In this document: positions 39,512-48,632 of the stretch, one piece after another
How positions within the stretch are numbered: position 1 is the stretch's first letter
Layout of the letters: every line of letters starts with the position of its first letter
Assembly: GCF_947490095.1 (NCBI RefSeq)
Contig: NZ_CANLFS010000022.1
Span: 1 to 50,868, forward strand
DNA length: 50,868 nucleotides
Direction: 5' to 3'
Origin: an uncultured Halomonas sp.
GTDB lineage: Bacteria; Pseudomonadota; Gammaproteobacteria; Pseudomonadales; Halomonadaceae
The notes under the pieces: model-generated
What the model saw: the letters and a program-made list of their open reading frames with translations, nothing else
What the model was told of the DNA's origin: nothing
Database searches by the model: none
Program-made: the position numbers and the translations under genes

Positions 39512-40591
39512 ATGGCAGACGAACGCATGCGGGTGGCGGTGCTGGGGGGGGGCAGTTTCGGTACCGCCCTGGCCAGCATTGCCGCGGACAACGGTGCCGA
39601 GGTGCGTCAGTGGCTACGCGACCCGGCGCTGGCCGAGCAGATCAACCGGGAACACGTCAACGGCCGCTACTTGCCCGGCTATGCCATCAATCCGGGGGTG
39701 GTGGCCTCCACCGAGATGGTTGACGTCCTGCCCGGGGCCGGCCTGGTGCTGGTCGCCATTCCCTCCAAGGCCTTCGCCGCGGTGGTGCGTCAGGCACGCC
39801 CCCATCTGAGCCCCGACCAGATCCTGGTCAGCACCACCAAGGGCATCCAGGAGGCGGGCTTCAAGCTGATGAGCCAGATCCTCGAGGAGGAGACCGGCTT
39901 CCCGCATATCGGCGTGATCTCGGGGCCCAATCTCGCCTCCGAGGTGGCCGACAAACAGCTCACCGCCACGGTGATCGCCAGCGACGACCCCGAGACCCGC
40001 ACCCGGGTCCAGACGGCGCTGGGCTGCGACTACTTCCGGGTCTATGCCAGCAATGACCGCTATGGCGTGGAGCTTGGCGGGGCGCTGAAGAATCTCTATG
40101 CCATCGTCGCCGGCATGGCCGCGGCCCTGGGCATGGGCGAGAACACCCGCAGCATGCTGATGACCCGGGCGCTGGCCGAGATGAGCCGCTTCGCCGTGGC
40201 CCTGGGCGCCAACCCCATGACCTTCCTGGGCCTGGCCGGGGTCGGGGACCTGATCGTCACCTGCTCGTCGCGGCTGTCACGCAACTATCGCGTCGGATAT
40301 GCCCTGGGCGAGGGGCGCAGCCTGGATGAGGCGGTCGACGCTCTGGGTCAGGTGGCCGAAGGGGTTAATAGCGTGCGCCTGGTGCGCGACAAGGCGTTTG
40401 ACGAAGGCATCTACATGCCGCTTGCCGAGGGGCTCTATCAGGTGCTGTTCAAGGGAGTGCCGGCCGAGGAGATGGCGCGGCTGCTGATGCTGGGCGAGCA
40501 GAGCAGCGACGTGGAGTTCGTGCTGGCACGCGAGGACGTGCAGCGAGCGCATCGCGAGCGGGGCGGCGAAAGGGGCAAGGGCCATGACTGA
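39512..40591 (+). CDS. gpsA: Glycerol-3-phosphate dehydrogenase [NAD(P)+]
   Basis: Reduces dihydroxyacetone phosphate to sn-glycerol-3-phosphate, the backbone of phospholipids; psd near 3.1 kb acts later in the same lipid pathway. The Rossmann motif [10 protein letters not shown] is at 11-20. The catalytic Lys region is [13 protein letters not shown], and [11 protein letters not shown] is the C-terminal signature. The 359 residues exceed E. coli (339) by a polar tail ([20 protein letters not shown]). That tail overlaps the start of sixA by eight bases. Confidence 0.97.
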   Translation: MADERMRVAVLGGGSFGTALASIAADNGAEVRQWLRDPALAEQINREHVNGRYLPGYAINPGVVASTEMVDVLPGAGLVLVAIPSKAFAAVVRQARPHLSPDQILVSTTKGIQEAGFKLMSQILEEETGFPHIGVISGPNLASEVADKQLTATVIASDDPETRTRVQTALGCDYFRVYASNDRYGVELGGALKNLYAIVAGMAAALGMGENTRSMLMTRALAEMSRFAVALGANPMTFLGLAGVGDLIVTCSSRLSRNYRVGYALGEGRSLDEAVDALGQVAEGVNSVRLVRDKAFDEGIYMPLAEGLYQVLFKGVPAEEMARLLMLGEQSSDVEFVLAREDVQRAHRERGGERGKGHD

Positions 40592-41075
40592 GCGGCTGCT
40601 GATCATGCGCCACGGCGAGGCGGGTCCTGGGCGCCCCGACGCCGGGCGTGAACTGACGCGCCATGGCCAACAGCAGGTGCGGCGCATGGCGGCCTGGCTG
40701 GCCGGCCGCGACGACCTCGGCGGCCTGCGCCTGCTGGCCAGCCCCTATCGGCGCGCCCAGCAGACCGCCGCCCTGGTCGCTGAGGCGCTGGGCGGTGCCG
40801 AGGTCAGTATTGAGGTTGAGACGCTGGGCCGCATCACCCCCGACGACTCGCCCCAGGCGGTGGCCGACTGGCTGGTCGAGCAGGCGCCGGGGCGTCCGCT
40901 GATGCTGGTCAGCCATATGCCGCTGGTAGGCGCACTGGCCGGGCTGTTGGTGGAGGGGCGCGAGGATAGGGGCCTCGGCTTTCCCACTGCCGCCGTGGCC
41001 GAGTTCGAGGCCGATGTCTGGGCGGCGGGATGCGCGCGGCTGGCGCGGTTTATCACCCCGGCGGAGCTTGGCTGA
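40584..41075 (+). CDS. sixA: Phosphohistidine phosphatase SixA
   Basis: Histidine-phosphatase-superfamily protein of 163 residues (E. coli 161). It dephosphorylates phosphohistidine on phosphotransfer proteins; in E. coli a target is NPr of the nitrogen PTS. The catalytic RHG motif is at 9-11 in LLIMRHGEA, the arginine of [11 protein letters not shown] lies near 55, and the second His is in [10 protein letters not shown]. Its ATG is inside gpsA, so translation is coupled. The stop is 13 bp from that of the convergent AEC gene. Confidence 0.93.
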   Translation: MTERLLIMRHGEAGPGRPDAGRELTRHGQQQVRRMAAWLAGRDDLGGLRLLASPYRRAQQTAALVAEALGGAEVSIEVETLGRITPDDSPQAVADWLVEQAPGRPLMLVSHMPLVGALAGLLVEGREDRGLGFPTAAVAEFEADVWAAGCARLARFITPAELG

Positions 41076-41088
41076 GCGGGAGTCGGCG

Positions 41089-42036
41089 CTAGATCAGCCC
41101 GGCCATCTGCAGGCCGAAGACCCCCAGGGTGATGGTCACGCTGGCCATCAGGGTGGTCAGGGCGATGATATTGGCGGTAAGCACGGCGTTGCCGCCCATG
41201 GCCCTGGCCATCACGAAGGCCGCCGCCGCGGTGGGGCTCGAGAAGAACAGGAACATCACGCCCAGCTCACGCCCCTCGAAGCCGGCCAGCCAGGCCGCAC
41301 CGGTCGCCAGCATCGGAATCACCACCATCTTCATCAGGCTGGCGCTCAGCGCCACGGCGCCGGACGCCCGCAGGGCGCCGAAGGAGAGGGTGGCGCCGAT
41401 GCAGATCAGCGCCAGCGGCAGGGTCAGGGAGGCGAAGTAATCGCCGGTGGTGATCAGCCAGCCGGGCAACGGTGGCGCCGCCACGGCCACCGGCAGTGCC
41501 GCCACCACGGCCAGGATCAGCGGATTGCGCACGATGTTCGTGAGGATGTCGCGCCAGTCGACCCGAGCCTCGTCGCGGTAGATCGCCAGGGCGACGACGG
41601 AGAAGATGTTGTAGGTCAGGATCACCACGCCGAGCAGCAGGCCCCCGGCGGAGAGGCCGTAGTCGCCGTACATGCCCGCCGCCAGGGCCAGCCCGACGAT
41701 GCCGACATTGCCGCGAAAGGCGCTCTGGATATAGCTGCCGCGATCATTCCGGGCAATGCGTAGCTCCGCCCAGGCCCAGGCAAGGAGGAAGCCGCCCAGG
41801 GTGGCCAGGGCGAAGACCCCGAGCAGCCGCGGGTTGAGGGTGGCTTCCAGGTCGGCGCGGATGATGCTGAGAAAGACCAGCGTGGGCAGAGTTGCCTTGA
41901 ACACCAGCTGGGAGGCGGTGGTGACGAAGGCCGCATCGATCCAGCGGGCGCGCTTGAGGCCCAGACCGATAAAGACCATGGCGAAGACCGGCAGGGTGAC
42001 CTCCAGGGTGGCCTGGAAGATCGCCAGGGCCTCCAT
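41089..42036 (-). CDS. AEC family transporter
   Basis: Auxin efflux carrier (AEC) family permease, 315 residues with about ten helices in two inverted halves. Bacterial relatives export or exchange organic acids such as malate or malonate; the substrate here is unknown. Conserved features include the LPTLVFLSII region in helix 2-3 and SPTAAAAFVMARAMGGN near helix 8-9. Its ATG (42036) overlaps by one base the stop of a 32-residue membrane peptide gene upstream (TGATG), pointing to translational coupling. Confidence 0.9.
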   Translation of the reverse strand: MEALAIFQATLEVTLPVFAMVFIGLGLKRARWIDAAFVTTASQLVFKATLPTLVFLSIIRADLEATLNPRLLGVFALATLGGFLLAWAWAELRIARNDRGSYIQSAFRGNVGIVGLALAAGMYGDYGLSAGGLLLGVVILTYNIFSVVALAIYRDEARVDWRDILTNIVRNPLILAVVAALPVAVAAPPLPGWLITTGDYFASLTLPLALICIGATLSFGALRASGAVALSASLMKMVVIPMLATGAAWLAGFEGRELGVMFLFFSSPTAAAAFVMARAMGGNAVLTANIIALTTLMASVTITLGVFGLQMAGLI

Positions 42037-42134
42037 CAGCGCACCAGCCAGAAGCCGACCAGGATGGCGGCCATCACGGTAGCGAAGAAGACTCGATTAC
42101 GCAGGCGGGTATCACGGGGCTGGCGGGCAGACAC
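42036..42134 (-). CDS. 32-residue single-helix membrane peptide
   Basis: A GTG at 42134 opens a 33-codon frame ending in TGA that overlaps the AEC start codon as TGATG. GGAG lies six bases before the GTG. The product has a basic, polar N-terminus (SARQPRDTRLRNR) and one hydrophobic helix (VFFATVMAAILVGFWLV) ending in Arg. The charge pattern predicts a cytoplasmic N-terminus. It could be a small regulator or subunit of the transporter, or a leader frame controlling its translation. No known family is recognised. Confidence 0.6.
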   Translation of the reverse strand: MSARQPRDTRLRNRVFFATVMAAILVGFWLVR

Positions 42135-42246
42135 GAGGGCTCCATATAAGGTGAAAGGCGACTTGGCGAAACATGGTAATCCCGTTAGCCTGCTATCACC
42201 AGGCGCGGGACTCGCGCCGTGCTTGAAACTGGATCAGGAAACGCCG

Positions 42247-43059
42247 ATGACGCCCCCCGATACCGACCGTTCCACGCTGCTGTTCGCCCACGCCAACGGG
42301 TTTCCCGGCGCCAGCTACCGCAGCTTCCTGGCGCCCCTGGGTGAGCGTTTCGCGCTGCACCCGCTGGACCGGCTCGGCCATCACGCCGACTTTCCGGTGG
42401 GACACAACTGGCTGGCGCTGCGCGATGAACTGCTGTCTTCCCTGGCGGGGCTCGAGGCGCCGGTGGTCGGCGTGGGGCACTCCATGGGGGGCGTGCTGAT
42501 GGCCATGGCCGCCGAGGCGGCGCCGGAGCGCTTCCGGTGCGTGGTGATGCTTGACCCGCCGCTGATGCTGGGCCTCGATGCCTGGGGAATGAAGGCCGCC
42601 AAGCGGCTGCGCATGGCGGATCGCGTTACCCCCGCCGGCAAGAGCCTGGGGCGGCGTACCACCTGGCCGGATCGCCAGGCGATGCGTCACTATCTGCGCC
42701 GCCGGGGGTTGTTTCGTCGCTTTACCGACCAGGCCCTGGAGGACTACGTCGAAGGCGGTACCCGCCTGCTCGACGACGGCCAGGCCGTGTTGGTCTATGA
42801 CCCCGATATCGAGGTGGAGATCTTCCGTCATCTACCCGACCACCTGGGGGATCTGCCGCGGCGGCTGCGCGTTCCCCATGCCGTGCTGGCCGGCGAGGAT
42901 TCCGATCTCCTGACGCCGGCTCGCTGCAGGCGCATCAGGCGCCACGCCATCCCCCTCAGCGTGGTACCGGGGACCCATATGTTCCCCATGGAGCATCCCG
43001 ACGAGGCGCGCCAGGGCTTGCTGGCGATGCTGGATGAGTTGCTAGGAGAGCCATCATGA
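42247..43059 (+). CDS. alpha/beta hydrolase, first of pair
   Basis: Serine hydrolase fold protein of 270 residues. The oxyanion-hole segment HANGFPGASY is at 15-24, the nucleophile elbow GHSMGG has S79, and the likely catalytic His is in PGTHMFPMEHP near the C-terminus. AGGAAA precedes ATG 42247. The natural substrate cannot be inferred. It overlaps the next hydrolase by ATGA, and a patatin follows, so three hydrolases of possibly lipid or ester substrates form one operon. Confidence 0.9.
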   Translation: MTPPDTDRSTLLFAHANGFPGASYRSFLAPLGERFALHPLDRLGHHADFPVGHNWLALRDELLSSLAGLEAPVVGVGHSMGGVLMAMAAEAAPERFRCVVMLDPPLMLGLDAWGMKAAKRLRMADRVTPAGKSLGRRTTWPDRQAMRHYLRRRGLFRRFTDQALEDYVEGGTRLLDDGQAVLVYDPDIEVEIFRHLPDHLGDLPRRLRVPHAVLAGEDSDLLTPARCRRIRRHAIPLSVVPGTHMFPMEHPDEARQGLLAMLDELLGEPS

Positions 43060-43934
43060 CGTCGCCCCAGGCCCTGAGCCTGGCCGAGGGGCGCCTGTCG
43101 GGGCTGGCCTGGGGCGAGGCGGGGGCCCCGCTCTGGCTGGCGCTTCACGGCTGGCTCGATAATGCCGCCAGTTTCTCGCGCCTGGCCCCGGTGCTTGCCA
43201 GGCAGCTAGGGGTGCGGGTCGTCGCCATCGACTTCGCCGGCCATGGCCACTCGCGCCATACGCCCGGCGACTATGCCATCTGGGACTACGCCGACGATGT
43301 GCTCGATGCGGCGGACTCGCTGGGAAGCACCCGGCCGACGCTGCTGGCGCACTCCATGGGGGCTGGGGTGGCGTGCCTGTTGGCCGCCGCCCTGCCCGAA
43401 CGAGTCGCGAGGCTGGCGCTGATCGATGGACTGGGGTCGGTGACCACGCCTGCCGCCGAGGCCCCGCGGCAGCTGCGCCGAGGGCTGCTGGGCCACCGCC
43501 GCTCGCCTTCCCGCTCGGCGCGCTATGCTGACGAAGAGGCGGCTGTGGCGGCGCGGGTCAGGGGAGGGGCGACACCGGTCGACGCCGAGACCATCCGCCC
43601 GGTGGTGGCCCGCAACCTGAAGGCTCTCGAGGACGGGTCGCTGGGCTGGCGCACCGACCCCCACCTGATGCGCCCCTCGCCGGTGCGGCTGACACCCGAG
43701 CAGGTGCTGGCCTGTCTCGCGGAGATCGAATGTCCGACGCTGCTGGTCGAAGGGCAGACCGGTATCCTCGGCGAGGGCGAGCCCGCCCGCCGGGCGCGCG
43801 CGGCGCTAGCGGGGCTCGAGCGACGAGTGCTGCCGGGGGGGCACCACTTGCATCTGGAGCCCGAGGCGATATCGGCGGTGGCCGAGACCATCGGCGGCTG
43901 GGCCGGGGGTGATTCACGGCTGTCAGGCAGGTGA
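43056..43934 (+). CDS. alpha/beta hydrolase, second of pair
   Basis: A 292-residue alpha/beta hydrolase. HGWLDNAASF (31-40) forms the oxyanion region, the nucleophile elbow AHSMGAG has S100, and the His is probably in GGHHLHLEP near 272. HGWLDN is characteristic of serine hydrolases related to the SERHL/MenH-like group. The sequence differs clearly from its neighbour, so it is not a recent duplication. The start overlaps the first hydrolase by four bases. Confidence 0.9.
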   Translation: MTSPQALSLAEGRLSGLAWGEAGAPLWLALHGWLDNAASFSRLAPVLARQLGVRVVAIDFAGHGHSRHTPGDYAIWDYADDVLDAADSLGSTRPTLLAHSMGAGVACLLAAALPERVARLALIDGLGSVTTPAAEAPRQLRRGLLGHRRSPSRSARYADEEAAVAARVRGGATPVDAETIRPVVARNLKALEDGSLGWRTDPHLMRPSPVRLTPEQVLACLAEIECPTLLVEGQTGILGEGEPARRARAALAGLERRVLPGGHHLHLEPEAISAVAETIGGWAGGDSRLSGR

Positions 43935-43948
43935 GGAGGCGCAGAGGC

Positions 43949-45013
43949 ATGAGTGACAGGGCGGTAGCCGGTGGCGAGGGGCGGCGTGTGGCACTGGTCC
44001 TGGGCAGCGGCGGGGCGCGGGGCTATGCGCATATCGGCGTGATCGAGGAAATCGAGCGGCGCGGCTATGAGATCGTTTCGATTTCCGGCTGCTCCATGGG
44101 GGCGCTGGTGGGAGGCGTCTATGCCGCCGGCCAGCTCTCCGCCTACCGTGACTGGGTATGTCGTCTCGACTACTTCGATGTACTGCGCCTGGTGGACGTC
44201 ACCTGGAGCGCCATGGGTGCCATGAAGGCCAACAAGGTAATGGGCAAGCTGGAGAGCCTGGTGGGGGACGTCCATATCGAGGAGCTGGCGATCCCGGTGA
44301 CCACTGTTGCCACCGACATGACGCGCCAGCGTGAAGTCTGGTTCCAGAGCGGGTCGCTGCTCGAGGCGATTCGTGCCTCCATTGCCGTCCCCGGGGTCAT
44401 CACGCCCGTATGCCGGGGGGGACAGGTGTTGGTCGACGGCGGCCTGCTCAATCCGCTGCCGATCATTCCCTCGGTCTCGGCCGACGCCGACCTGGTGGTG
44501 GCGGTCAACGTGACGGCCCATAGCCCGCGACCGGTGACCCTGGAGGAGCTGCTGCCCCCCGAGGCCGCTCGCCGGGAGCGTGAGGCCGCGCGGAGTGATT
44601 CGGGTAACGAGTTCAGCGCCTGGATCGACGAGGTGAAAGGCGCGGCGAGCCGCTGGATCGATGGCCTGGGGGGAGGCGGCAACGGGGACGAGGAGGACGA
44701 CGACCAGAGTGAGGCGGGCAGCCGTCGTCGCCAGTGGGGGCGGCTGGATATGATGCTCGCCTCCTTCGATATTACCCAGGCGGCGCTGGCCAAGTACAAG
44801 GTGGCGGGCTACCCACCGGATGTGCTGATCGAGGTGCCCAAGACGGTATGTGGCGCCTACGAGTTTCATCGTGCCGAGGCGCTGATCACCCTGGGTCGCC
44901 AGCTGGCGGTGGAGGCGCTGGACCGTTACACGCAACCAACCCTGCCGGGGTGGGGCGAGCGTGGCATCATCGTCGGCCCGCGGCTACCGGGTGAGACATC
45001 GCCCGGCGAGTAA
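43949..45013 (+). CDS. patatin-like phospholipase family protein (RssA-like)
   Basis: Patatin-fold acyl hydrolase with a Ser-Asp dyad. GSGGARG at 19-25 forms the oxyanion hole, S49 is the nucleophile in GCSMG, and D163 lies in VDGG. The core resembles RssA and other bacterial patatins of about 300 residues; this protein has 354, the excess being an acidic, glycine-rich insert near 240-262 ([17 protein letters not shown]). I chose ATG 43949, with AGGAGG nine bases upstream, over an in-frame GTG at 43931 that would overlap the previous stop. Substrate unknown; cytoplasmic, as no signal peptide is seen. Confidence 0.92.
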   Translation: MSDRAVAGGEGRRVALVLGSGGARGYAHIGVIEEIERRGYEIVSISGCSMGALVGGVYAAGQLSAYRDWVCRLDYFDVLRLVDVTWSAMGAMKANKVMGKLESLVGDVHIEELAIPVTTVATDMTRQREVWFQSGSLLEAIRASIAVPGVITPVCRGGQVLVDGGLLNPLPIIPSVSADADLVVAVNVTAHSPRPVTLEELLPPEAARREREAARSDSGNEFSAWIDEVKGAASRWIDGLGGGGNGDEEDDDQSEAGSRRRQWGRLDMMLASFDITQAALAKYKVAGYPPDVLIEVPKTVCGAYEFHRAEALITLGRQLAVEALDRYTQPTLPGWGERGIIVGPRLPGETSPGE

Positions 45014-45020
45014 TCGCGCC

Positions 45021-45593
45021 TCAAGGCCCGCGGTGACGACGCAGCAGTACATAGACGGCGCCGGTCCCGCCGTCGGCGTCCACGGCGGAGCAGAACGCCA
45101 GTACCCCGGGCCATTCGCGCAGCCAGGCGTTGACATGGCTCTTGAGCACCGGGTAATTGCCGTCCGCCCCCCAGGCCTTGCCATGCACCACCAGCAGACA
45201 GCGGCGCTGTTCCGCGGCGGCATCGCGCAGGAACCCCTCCAGCTGCCCGCGAGCCTCCTCCAGGGTGTAGCCATGCAGGTCCAGGCCCGCCTCCCAGGCC
45301 ATGTCGCCGCGCTTGAGGCGGCTACGGGTACGCCAGGGCAGGTCGGGCAGGGCAAAATCGAGATACTCCGAGGGGCGCACCGCCTCCACGCGCCCGTCCG
45401 AGGTGCGCCCGCTGGTGGCATCGTCGCCCGCCGCCTGGGCGGCGGCCCGCCGTGCCGCGGCGGATGCCATCTCTCGGCGCGGGCGGCCGGGGTCGGCGCG
45501 GTTACGCTCGATGGGTCTGACGCCGGCCTGCTGCAGGGCCTGACGGAAGGCGCTGACCTCGTCATCGTCGGGGCGGTGGCGATTTTGGTTCAT
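45021..45593 (-). CDS. smrB: Smr-domain protein, SmrB-type ribosome rescue endonuclease
   Basis: A 190-residue protein with a disordered charged N-terminus (1-70) and a C-terminal Smr domain (about 95-185). Catalytic-motif segments are LDLHG at 104-108 and VHGKAWG at 136-142. In E. coli SmrB (YfcN, 183 residues) cuts mRNA between collided ribosomes, and its gene lies divergent from prmB exactly as here, which supports orthology. The second motif is HGK rather than the HGHGK of E. coli. Three ATGs in a 14-base repeat occur at the start; I use the innermost. The ribosome site is poor. Confidence 0.87.
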   Translation of the reverse strand: MNQNRHRPDDDEVSAFRQALQQAGVRPIERNRADPGRPRREMASAAARRAAAQAAGDDATSGRTSDGRVEAVRPSEYLDFALPDLPWRTRSRLKRGDMAWEAGLDLHGYTLEEARGQLEGFLRDAAAEQRRCLLVVHGKAWGADGNYPVLKSHVNAWLREWPGVLAFCSAVDADGGTGAVYVLLRRHRGP

Positions 45594-45624
45594 GGGGCAG
45601 GGTTCATGGGGCAGGACTCATGGG
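45587..45624. repeat. 14-base repeat over the smrB start
   Basis: GGTTCATGGGGCA at 45587-45599 recurs at 45601-45613, and a partial third copy (CTCATGGG) follows. On the smrB strand each copy carries an ATG followed by the same context, so the initiation region is tandemly duplicated. Only the innermost ATG (45593) is in frame with the Smr domain without an intervening stop or shift. Confidence 0.7.
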
Positions 45625-45737
45625 CGCTGTCGGTTGGTTGGCCTAGGGACGACCAGTATACCCGGCATGGCGTGGCTGTGAACCGGCGGGGCGGGTTACA
45701 ATCATTGACCCTTATTTCACGACGTTCAGGTGCCCCC

Positions 45738-46691
45738 TTGGCCGACCAGCACGCCCCGCGCGCGACTTCCACTCTGACACTCACCGACGAAGAGCTCGCC
45801 GTCGAACTCCTCAGCCTGCGCGACTGCCTGCGCTGGGCGGCCAGCGAGTTCCATCTGGCCGGGCTGTTTCATGGCCATGGCTGTGATTCGCCCTGGGACG
45901 AGGCGGTGGCCCTGACCCTGGGGGCGCTGCATCTGCCCTGGAACACCGACCCGGCGGTGCTCGATGCCCGGCTACTCCCCATGGAACGCGAGCGGGTCGT
46001 GGCCCTGGTGCGCGAGCGTATCACCGGTCGGCGGCCGCTGCCCTATCTGCTGGGCGAGGCGTGGTTCGCCGAGCTGCCCTTCGACGTCGACGAACGGGTG
46101 CTGATCCCACGCTCGCCCATCGCCGAACTGGTGGAAACGGGCTTCGGCGCCTGGTTCCCCGAGGAGCCGCCGCAGCGGGTGCTCGACCTGTGTGCCGGCT
46201 CCGGTTGCATCGGCATCGCCACGGCGCTCTATCTGCCCACCAGCGAGGTGGAACTCGCCGATATCAGCCAGGAGGCGCTGGCGGTGGCCCGCCAGAACAT
46301 CAGTCGTCACGATGTCGGCGAACGAGTGAGGGCGATGGCTTCGGATCTGTTCGACGGGCTATCCGGCCGCTACGATCTGATCGTCTCCAATCCGCCCTAT
46401 GTCGACGCCCGTGACCTGGCCATCATGCCCGCCGAGTTCCGCCACGAGCCCGCCCTGGCACTGGGGGCGGGTGACGATGGCCTGGATATCGTGCGCCGCA
46501 TTCTGCGTGAGGCCCGCAAGCACCTCACCGACCGCGGCGTGCTGATCGTCGAGGTGGGCAACTCCGACCACCATCTGGAGGCCGCCTTCCCGGAAGTGCC
46601 CTTCCTGTGGATCGACTTCGAGCGCGGCGGCCAGGGGGTCTTCGCCCTGACCGCCGATGAACTCGACGCTTATGCGGCGTCCTTCGCCTGA
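45738..46691 (+). CDS. prmB: 50S ribosomal protein L3 glutamine methyltransferase PrmB
   Basis: SAM-dependent enzyme that methylates a glutamine of ribosomal protein uL3. The SAM-binding motif is [14 protein letters not shown] and the catalytic NPPY is in [13 protein letters not shown]. The N-terminal helical domain aligns with E. coli from [15 protein letters not shown] onward, including [12 protein letters not shown]. No ATG fits; TTG 45738 ([11 protein letters not shown]) with CAGG upstream gives 317 residues against 310 in E. coli. A TACAAT -10 candidate lies at 45697-45702. aroC follows after 31 bp, the same order as E. coli. Confidence 0.95.
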   Translation: MADQHAPRATSTLTLTDEELAVELLSLRDCLRWAASEFHLAGLFHGHGCDSPWDEAVALTLGALHLPWNTDPAVLDARLLPMERERVVALVRERITGRRPLPYLLGEAWFAELPFDVDERVLIPRSPIAELVETGFGAWFPEEPPQRVLDLCAGSGCIGIATALYLPTSEVELADISQEALAVARQNISRHDVGERVRAMASDLFDGLSGRYDLIVSNPPYVDARDLAIMPAEFRHEPALALGAGDDGLDIVRRILREARKHLTDRGVLIVEVGNSDHHLEAAFPEVPFLWIDFERGGQGVFALTADELDAYAASFA

Positions 46692-46722
46692 CCCCCTGAC
46701 TCCGATCACTCGAGGTACGCTC

Positions 46723-47808
46723 ATGTCCGGCAACACCTTCGGCAAGCTGTTTACCGTTACCACCTTCGGCGAAAGCCATGGCCCGGCGCTGGGCGCCATC
46801 GTCGACGGCTGCCCGCCGGGCATGGCGCTCAGTGAGGAGGACCTGCAGCGCGACCTGGACCGCCGTCGCCCCGGGACCTCACGCCATACCACCCAGCGTC
46901 GCGAGCCCGACCGGGTCAGGATCCTCTCCGGGGTCTTCGAGGGGCGCACGACCGGCACCGCCATTGGCCTGCTGATCGAGAATACCGACCAGCGCTCCAA
47001 GGATTATTCCAGGATCAAGGACCAGTTCCGCCCGGCCCATGCCGACTACAGCTATCACCACAAGTACGGCATTCGCGACTACCGGGGTGGCGGACGCTCC
47101 AGCGCCCGGGAGACCGCGATGCGGGTGGCCGCCGGGGCCATCGCCAAGAAGTATCTCGAGACGCGAGGCATCCGCATTCGGGGTTACATGAGCCAGCTTG
47201 GCCCCATCGAGATCGCTTTCAAGAGCTGGGACGCGGTAGGCGACAACCCCTTCTTCTGCCCCGATGCCAGTCGCGTCGAGGAGCTCGAGGCCTATATGGA
47301 TCAGCTGCGGCGGGACCAGGACTCGGTGGGGGCGAAGATCACGGTGGTGGCCGAGGGCGTGCCGCCGGGACTCGGCGAGCCGGTGTTCGACCGCCTCGAC
47401 GCCGAGCTGGCGCATGGCCTGATGAGCATCAATGCGGTGAAGGGCGTGGAGATCGGTGACGGCTTCGCGTCCGTGGCCAGCCGTGGCAGCGAGCATCGCG
47501 ACGAGATGACGCCCGAGGGCTTTCTCTCCAACCACGCCGGCGGCGTGCTGGGTGGCATCTCCAGCGGCCAGGCGCTCGTGGCACATCTGGCGCTCAAGCC
47601 CACGTCCAGCATCACCACCCCGGGCCGCAGCATCGATACTCATGGCGACTCGGTGGAGGTGATCACCAAGGGACGCCATGATCCCTGCGTGGGTATCCGG
47701 GCTACCCCGATCGCCGAGGCGATGATGGCCCTGACCCTGATGGACCACCTGCTGCGTCATCGCGGCCAGAATGCCGACGTCAGCGTCGAGACGCCGGTAC
47801 TGCGTTGA
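46723..47808 (+). CDS. aroC: Chorismate synthase
   Basis: FMN-dependent last enzyme of the shikimate pathway, converting EPSP to chorismate. Its 361 residues equal E. coli AroC. The three family signatures are present: [18 protein letters not shown] near the start, the [19 protein letters not shown] block and RGSEHRDEM in the second half. The ATG at 46723 begins [20 protein letters not shown]. It is cotranscribed with prmB; spacing to the next gene (81 bp) suggests a separate unit there. Confidence 0.99.
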   Translation: MSGNTFGKLFTVTTFGESHGPALGAIVDGCPPGMALSEEDLQRDLDRRRPGTSRHTTQRREPDRVRILSGVFEGRTTGTAIGLLIENTDQRSKDYSRIKDQFRPAHADYSYHHKYGIRDYRGGGRSSARETAMRVAAGAIAKKYLETRGIRIRGYMSQLGPIEIAFKSWDAVGDNPFFCPDASRVEELEAYMDQLRRDQDSVGAKITVVAEGVPPGLGEPVFDRLDAELAHGLMSINAVKGVEIGDGFASVASRGSEHRDEMTPEGFLSNHAGGVLGGISSGQALVAHLALKPTSSITTPGRSIDTHGDSVEVITKGRHDPCVGIRATPIAEAMMALTLMDHLLRHRGQNADVSVETPVLR

Positions 47809-47889
47809 GAGCATTGACGGCCATGGGGTGAAGGACCGGCCGGAAGGACTGCTACACTGCGAATCGGACCAACGGACAGGGCATCTATC

Positions 47890-48378
47890 ATGAAGATCAA
47901 CGTCGAATTTGACCTTACCCCCGATGAGTTTCGCCAGGCACTGGGCCTGCCCGATGTGGCGGCCTTCCAGAAGGACCTGCTGGATCGGATACAGAAACAG
48001 ATGGAATCCGGCGTGGAGGGCTATGACCCGATGAGCCTGATGCAGCCCTTCCTGCAGCAGGCGGGCATGGGGCAGGGCATGCCCCAGGGGCTTTCTCAGG
48101 GCCTGTCCCAGGGGCTATCCCAGGGACTGTCCAGCTTCGGTACCTATCAGCAGATGATGCTCGATATGCTCAAGCAGGCCGGCCAGTCCGGGGGCCAGTC
48201 CGGCACCGAGGACGAGGACGAGGGCGACGCGGACGATGACAAGCGCCATGGCAAGAGCGAAAAGGGCGGCGCGAAGTCCAAGAGTGCCTCCGGCACGGCA
48301 AGTGGCAAGTCTTCCAGCCGCGCCAAGGCCAGCAAGGGGGCGGCCACGGCCCGCTCGAGGACCCAGCGCGATAGCTGA
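47890..48378 (+). CDS. small protein with basic tail upstream of phaC
   Basis: A 162-residue protein in three parts. An N-terminal folded-looking segment (1-60, MKINVEFDLTPDEFRQALGLPDV) resembles, from memory, the DUF6489 family. Then QGLS is repeated four times (66-81), followed by a helix (FGTYQQMMLDMLKQAG). An acidic stretch (106-117) leads to a Lys/Ser/Ala-rich basic tail (118-162) like histone-H1-type tails. Proteins next to phaC with such tails (PhaF, PhaM types) link PHA granules to DNA. That role here is inference from neighbourhood and composition only. phaC starts 254 bp downstream. Confidence 0.8.
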   Translation: MKINVEFDLTPDEFRQALGLPDVAAFQKDLLDRIQKQMESGVEGYDPMSLMQPFLQQAGMGQGMPQGLSQGLSQGLSQGLSSFGTYQQMMLDMLKQAGQSGGQSGTEDEDEGDADDDKRHGKSEKGGAKSKSASGTASGKSSSRAKASKGAATARSRTQRDS

Positions 48379-48445
48379 GAGAGGCGCCTCGGGATTCAGC
48401 GTCGCGTCGACATGGCCTTGCAACCCCGGCGGTGGCAGTCTAGAG

Positions 48446-48463
48446 TTTTTGCGGTGCAGCATT
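48446..48463. promoter_or_regulatory. possible PhaR-type operator ahead of phaC
   Basis: TTTTTGCGGTGCAGCATT contains the TGC-GGT-GCA dyad (48450-48458) and resembles the TTGC-nTGCA-type sites bound by the PHA regulator PhaR upstream of phasin and phaC genes. The rest of 48379-48632 shows nothing clear. No phaR gene is in the window, so this is a weak candidate. Confidence 0.3.
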
Positions 48464-48632
48464 GATGGGTGAGTCGGCCACCGCCTACGGCAAGGGCTGA
48501 TCTCGAGCGCTGTTCCTCAGCGCAGCCCGATCCCTGACGGGGTCGCTGTCCAGGCCGCCGTTCTCCGTGGGAGGGCGGCGGATCATGCTATCTGACGTCG
48601 GCATGGCGTGGCCGGCGAACCGGGAGGGTTCT

